Positions 60,512 through 64,000 of a stretch of DNA of 64,000 nt are shown here, one piece after another. The notes under the pieces were generated by a model. That model saw only the letters and a program-made list of their open reading frames with translations. It was not told the origin of the DNA and did not search any database. How positions within the stretch are numbered: the first letter of the stretch is position 1; every line of letters begins with the position of its first letter. The translations under genes were made by a program, and so were the position numbers. Origin of the DNA: Ensifer adhaerens (GTDB lineage Bacteria > Pseudomonadota > Alphaproteobacteria > Rhizobiales > Rhizobiaceae); contig NZ_LGAP01000008.1 in the NCBI RefSeq assembly GCF_001270265.1, positions 124,001 through 188,000 on the forward strand, read 5' to 3'.

Positions 60512-61045
60512 ATGAGCCGAATTGACACCCCGGCCGTAGGCCGCATGCAGACCATCGCTCGCAACCCGGTCATGATCGCACTTGTCATGACCCTTGCCAT
60601 CGCTGGCTGCGCCTCGAAGAAGAACCTTCCGAACAACGCCAACGAGCTTGGTCTCGGCGGCGCCGGTTCCGCAACGCCGGGCTCGCAGCAGGACTTCACC
60701 GTCAATGTCGGCGACCGCATCTTCTTCGATACGGACTCGACCTCGATCCGCGCCGACGCTCAGCAGACGCTCGACCGTCAGGCTCAGTGGCTCGCCAAGT
60801 ATCCGAACTATGCCGTCACCGTCGAAGGTCATGCCGACGAACGCGGCACCCGCGAATACAACCTGGCACTCGGCGCTCGCCGCGCTGCTTCCACCAAGGA
60901 CTATCTGATCTCGCGCGGCGTTCCGGCCAACCGCCTGAAGACGATTTCCTACGGCAAGGAAAAGCCGGTTGCCGTTTGCGACGACATCTCGTGCTGGTCG
61001 CAGAACCGCCGCGCCGTGACCGTTCTCGGTGGCGCCGGCATGTGA
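60512..61045 (+). CDS. pal: Peptidoglycan-associated lipoprotein Pal
   Basis: A 177-residue outer-membrane lipoprotein. The lipobox is LAIAGCAS with the lipid-bearing Cys33; the OmpA domain has DFTVNVGDRIFFDTDSTSI, VEGHADERGTREYNLALGAR and ISYGKEKPVAVCDD. It anchors the outer membrane to peptidoglycan and is the Tol machine's cargo. The start is the ATG at 60512 after aaggaga; a GTG at 60479 in frame overlaps that site and is less likely. Its own terminator follows. Confidence 0.96.
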   Translation: MSRIDTPAVGRMQTIARNPVMIALVMTLAIAGCASKKNLPNNANELGLGGAGSATPGSQQDFTVNVGDRIFFDTDSTSIRADAQQTLDRQAQWLAKYPNYAVTVEGHADERGTREYNLALGARRAASTKDYLISRGVPANRLKTISYGKEKPVAVCDDISCWSQNRRAVTVLGGAGM

Positions 61046-61072
61046 TCTTCCGATCACGCATCGCTAAATTAT

Positions 61073-61105
61073 AAGGGCGGCCTTGGGCCGCCCTTTGCTT
61101 TTTTA
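61073..61105 (+). terminator. Intrinsic terminator after pal
   Basis: Stem aagggcggcc / ggccgccctt with a 3-base loop, then tgcttttttac. About 30 bases after the pal stop. It ends the tol-pal part before cpoB. Confidence 0.85.
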
Positions 61106-61242
61106 CCACACTTTGGCCGAACTCCGTTGCTTTTTCAGGGTAATTGGAAAACTGTGCGGCAATCATCCAGATGAATCGGCGAGATGTATTGCGGGCCCCG
61201 ATTCCAGGGTGGGAAAACCGGTATTCGAACAGGACAAATGAA

Positions 61243-62274
61243 ATGAAGAAATTTGTCGTGGCTGGACTGCTTGGTCTCGCGGCCCTTTCGGGCCTTGGCC
61301 AGACAGCAACTGCCATGCCGCTTTCCGGGCTTTCGGCCCGAACGACACACGCCGACACGGCAGGCACGCACAGTCTTCCCGTCGTGAAGGTTCAAGCGTC
61401 CGAGACCACACGGGTCGGCCAACTTGAAGAACAGATCCGCTCGCTCAACGGGCGTATCGAAGAAATGAGCTTCCAGCTTCTGCAGATGCAGGAGCAGATC
61501 CGGAAGTTCCAGGAGGACAACGAGTTCCGCTTCCAGGATCTGGAAAGCGGCAAGGCCTCCCCTAAGAAGAGCGGCGCACTGCAGACGCCGAAGTCCAGCG
61601 ATCAGGCGTCCGTCACCCCGGAGGTGACGGATAGCCAGACGATCGCGCCTGTCGATCCCGGCACCGGCATGGCCGCATCGGGCGCCAATCAGGGCGCAAC
61701 CGGTGCCGCACCTCCGACGACGCTCGGACAGATTGTCTTTGACGAGAGCGGCAATCCGATTTCGACCACGACCGACGCCCAGCCGGGCGCCAATGCAACG
61801 CCTCCCGGTGTCGATACCGGCGTGGCACTTCCGGGCAACGATGGCGGGCTCAACGCCAATCCGGACAGCCAGCAGCAGACAGCAGCGCTCGACAACCCCG
61901 GCGACCTCTATCAGTCGGCCTATGGCCACGTGCTTTCCGGCGACTACAGCACCGCCGAGCAGGAATTCCGCGACTATCTCGACGTGTTCCCGCAGGGCGA
62001 AAAGGCAGCCGATGCCAGCTTCTGGATGGGCGAGGCGCAGTATTCGCAGGGCAAATACAGCGAAGCCGCCAAGACGTTCCTGAATGCGCACCAGGCGCAC
62101 GCCAAGTCGCCGAAGGCTCCGGAGATGCTTTTGAAACTCGGCATGTCGCTCGGCGCACTCGACAACAAGGAAACTGCCTGCGCCACCTTGCGCGAGGTGA
62201 ACAAGCGCTACCCGAAGGCCTCACCGGCCGTGCGCGCAAAGGTGACGAGCGAGCAAAGCCGCTTTGGCTGCTGA
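61243..62274 (+). CDS. cpoB: Tol-Pal coordinator CpoB (YbgF)
   Basis: A 343-residue periplasmic protein. Leader MKKFVVAGLLGLAALSGLGQ, a trimeric coiled coil at ~57-105 (TTRVGQLEEQIRSLNGRIEE, QMQEQIRKFQEDNEFRFQDL), a long Pro/Gly/Thr-rich linker, and C-terminal TPRs (DLYQSAYGHVLSGDYSTAEQ, DASFWMGEAQYSQGKYSEAA). CpoB links peptidoglycan synthesis to outer-membrane constriction. The ATG at 61243 is chosen by its signal peptide; an upstream TTG frame is not credible. Its end overlaps tilS by 11 bases. Confidence 0.92.
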   Translation: MKKFVVAGLLGLAALSGLGQTATAMPLSGLSARTTHADTAGTHSLPVVKVQASETTRVGQLEEQIRSLNGRIEEMSFQLLQMQEQIRKFQEDNEFRFQDLESGKASPKKSGALQTPKSSDQASVTPEVTDSQTIAPVDPGTGMAASGANQGATGAAPPTTLGQIVFDESGNPISTTTDAQPGANATPPGVDTGVALPGNDGGLNANPDSQQQTAALDNPGDLYQSAYGHVLSGDYSTAEQEFRDYLDVFPQGEKAADASFWMGEAQYSQGKYSEAAKTFLNAHQAHAKSPKAPEMLLKLGMSLGALDNKETACATLREVNKRYPKASPAVRAKVTSEQSRFGC

Positions 62275-63592
62275 GACGCAAGTCAACCTGGCCGTTCTCG
62301 AGACGGCGAAACGATTTCTTTCATCCTTCCATCGGCCGGCCCGACTGCTCGTAGCCGTCTCCGGCGGCAGCGATTCCAAAGGATTGCTTCTCGCCCTACA
62401 CCGGGCGATTGAGGCAACCGGTGACGCCGACCTTTCCCTTGTTGCCTGCACAGTCGACCATGCCCTGAGACCCGCCTCGGCCGATGAAGCGGAGGCCGTG
62501 GCCGGCTTCTGCGCCAGCCTTGGCATCGCGCATGTCACCAAACGCTGGCATGGCCCAAAACCCTCAGCCGGAATTCAGGCCGCCGCGCGCGAAAAGCGCT
62601 ATCAGCTGCTGGCGAGCGCTGCCGATGATCTTGGCGCCAATTGCATCGTCACCGGACATACGCTCGACGACCAGCGCGAGACGATCCTGATGCGGTCCGA
62701 GCGCGGGCAGGGACCCGGCGGCGCAGGCATGGCCGACGAAACGCTCTACGACAGACGCTTCTGGGTGTTGCGCCCGTTCCTCGGCCAGCGTCGCGCCGAC
62801 ATCCGGGCATTTCTTACCGCCGAGGGCGTCGGCTGGTTCGACGATCCGAGCAACGTCAATATGCGTTTCGAGCGGGTGCGAACCCGCGAGCGCCTCGCTG
62901 ACGCAGATGATGAAGCGGTTGCCACATGGGACGCGGCTTCCCGGGCCCGCTCGTCGGTGAGGGCGGCCGCCTGGCTCGAGCTTCACGCTCGCGTTCACGA
63001 AAAATTGGTCGTAAGCGTTGCCGATGCTGCTGTCGCCGGATGTGTCGACGCCGACTGCCGGCGCGCGCTTCTGGCGATGGCGACTGTCGTCGGCGGTCGG
63101 ACGCATCCCTTGGCCGCGGACACGGTCACACGACTGGTGGCGTTCCTTGAACGCGGCGAACCGGGGCGGCTGACCGCTGGGCGGGTGGTGTTCGACAGGC
63201 GCGCGACCGGCCTTTACCTCTATCGCGAGGCACGCGATCTGCCGCTTCTGGTGCTGAGGCCCGGCGAAGCCGGCATCTGGGATGGCCGCTTTACGGTTGG
63301 AAATGTCGGAAGTGGCATGGTGCAGATAAGCGCCGTTGGCGATAGCGGCCTGCAACAGGAGAGACTTATTGCCGCAGGACTGCCACCGGGCGTTGCCAAG
63401 CGGGCGTCGTTTTCCGCGCCTCATGTTGTATCCACTGACGACAATTGCATCGCGGAAGCCCACGTTGAGCCTCGCATTGGCCCCTACGACACCTTTTTGC
63501 CGGGTTTTGACCTGATCATGGCAGACATGATTGCCGGATTGTTCGGGCGTCAGCCCTATGTTCGGTCGCTGTTGACAGAAATGGAACGGTAG
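62264..63592 (+). CDS. tilS: tRNA(Ile)-lysidine synthase
   Basis: A 442-residue enzyme that converts C34 of tRNA-Ile(CAU) to lysidine. The PP-loop LLVAVSGGSDSKGLLLALHR is near residue 28; VDHALRPASADEAEAVAGF and VTGHTLDDQRETILMR follow; RRFWVLRPFLGQRRADIRAF matches the TilS N-domain. The start is TTG at 62264, inside the last codons of cpoB (11-base overlap); no ATG or GTG is better placed. TilS genes typically sit between cpoB and ftsH, as here. Confidence 0.94.
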   Translation: MAAETQVNLAVLETAKRFLSSFHRPARLLVAVSGGSDSKGLLLALHRAIEATGDADLSLVACTVDHALRPASADEAEAVAGFCASLGIAHVTKRWHGPKPSAGIQAAAREKRYQLLASAADDLGANCIVTGHTLDDQRETILMRSERGQGPGGAGMADETLYDRRFWVLRPFLGQRRADIRAFLTAEGVGWFDDPSNVNMRFERVRTRERLADADDEAVATWDAASRARSSVRAAAWLELHARVHEKLVVSVADAAVAGCVDADCRRALLAMATVVGGRTHPLAADTVTRLVAFLERGEPGRLTAGRVVFDRRATGLYLYREARDLPLLVLRPGEAGIWDGRFTVGNVGSGMVQISAVGDSGLQQERLIAAGLPPGVAKRASFSAPHVVSTDDNCIAEAHVEPRIGPYDTFLPGFDLIMADMIAGLFGRQPYVRSLLTEMER

Positions 63593-63692
63593 TTGGCGGT
63601 TTGCCTTGGCAAGGCGCCGCCAGAACCCTATGTTAGGGGCAAGAAAGCGGCCCGGCGAAATGTGCGGGTCGTGACAGGTTCCGGGGAGTTCG

Positions 63693-64000
63693 ATGAACCC
63701 TAATTTTCGTAATTTTGCCCTCTGGGCAATCATAGCGCTTTTGCTGATCGCGCTGTTTAGCATGTTTCAGCAGCCGACCGAGCGCACCGGCTCGCGCGAG
63801 ATTCCGTTCTCGCAGTTCCTCAAGGACGTTGATGCGAGCCGCGTCAAGGAAGTCGTGATCACCGGTTCCAAGGTTATCGGCAGCTATTCTGAAAGCGGCG
63901 CGACATTCCAGACCTATGCGCCTTCGGTCGACACGGCGCTCACCGAGCGCCTGGAAGCCAAGGACGTGACGGTGACCGTTCGTCCGGAAACCGACGGCTC
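63693..64000 (+). CDS. ftsH: ATP-dependent zinc metalloprotease FtsH, 5' part
   Basis: The first ~102 residues of a membrane-bound AAA+ protease. MNPNFRNFALWAIIALLLIAL is the first membrane helix, then TERTGSREIPFSQFLKDVDA begins the periplasmic domain, as in other alphaproteobacterial FtsH. The rest lies outside the window. An ggggag ribosome site precedes the ATG at 63693. It follows tilS by 100 bases. Confidence 0.95.
   Translation, partial: MNPNFRNFALWAIIALLLIALFSMFQQPTERTGSREIPFSQFLKDVDASRVKEVVITGSKVIGSYSESGATFQTYAPSVDTALTERLEAKDVTVTVRPETDG

Noticed and set aside
1-64000. CRISPR array, prophage, IS element, integrative element ends or tRNA-linked island
   Set aside because: No regularly spaced repeats, no transposase or integrase genes, and no tRNA or rRNA genes were seen; repeats present are short palindromic intergenic families.

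Overview
The window is high-GC alphaproteobacterial chromosome, most likely from the Sinorhizobium/Ensifer group. The evidence is the gene content (sqdB-sqdD-sqdC sulfolipid operon, rcdA/DUF1465 beside a DUF1192 gene, zapA followed by 6S RNA, a tkt-gap-pgk-fba cluster, cyclase-TPR proteins, ybgC-tolQRAB-pal-cpoB-tilS-ftsH) and several families of rhizobial palindromic intergenic repeats. It reads as core chromosome with a few accessory patches. No tRNA, rRNA, IS element, prophage or CRISPR array was seen.

Layout. 1-1137: purK (cut by the window edge) and purE. 1155-3044: two small YdcH/DUF465 proteins, a short ArsR-type regulator and a TauE/SafE permease. 3147-6085: a divergent ThiE homologue, an exported Sel1-repeat protein and suhB. 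6338-8476: a MotA/TolQ/ExbB-like channel with a MotB-like OmpA partner. 8605-13449: an FAD dehydrogenase, an orphan Bug/TctC binding protein and an ABC exporter. 13659-16423: rpmE, rcdA, a DUF1192 gene and an MFS carrier; the rcdA upstream region holds two perfect TTAA-N7-TTAA CtrA-type boxes. 16683-22607: a cyclase/TPR protein, a DHA2 drug exporter with divergent TetR, GrpB and PhzF families. 22826-29062: fba, pgk, a glycolipid-binding-domain protein, gap and tkt, all on the minus strand.

29399-33571: a DUF4164 gene, zapA and 6S RNA, then LysR, two small genes, 5-formyl-THF cyclo-ligase and a YmdB-type phosphoesterase. 33979-38309: an RND efflux pair. 38605-45092: an MBL-fold protein, a DUF6636-like secreted protein, yebC, a HAD phosphatase, an LLM oxidoreductase and ruvCAB. 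45093-47078: a tandem pair of Tat-type metallophosphoesterases. 47397-49402: a membrane protein and an unusual 404-residue protein. 49592-52559: sqdCDB. 52687-64000: ybgC, then an inserted minus-strand ligD with a ku remnant, then tolQ-tolR-tolA-tolB-pal-cpoB-tilS and the start of ftsH.

The most unusual item is the 48188-49402 gene. Its first ~250 residues follow the pattern of leukocidin/hemolysin-type beta-barrel pore-forming toxins, and its last ~140 residues look like a fasciclin (FAS1) domain. Other notable items are the CtrA boxes at rcdA and CtrA-like sites before tolQ and pal, a ku C-terminal remnant in frame with an upstream gene, a LysR operator at its own gene start, three copies of a ~105-bp two-hairpin (RIME1-like) repeat, and the tandem phosphoesterase duplication.
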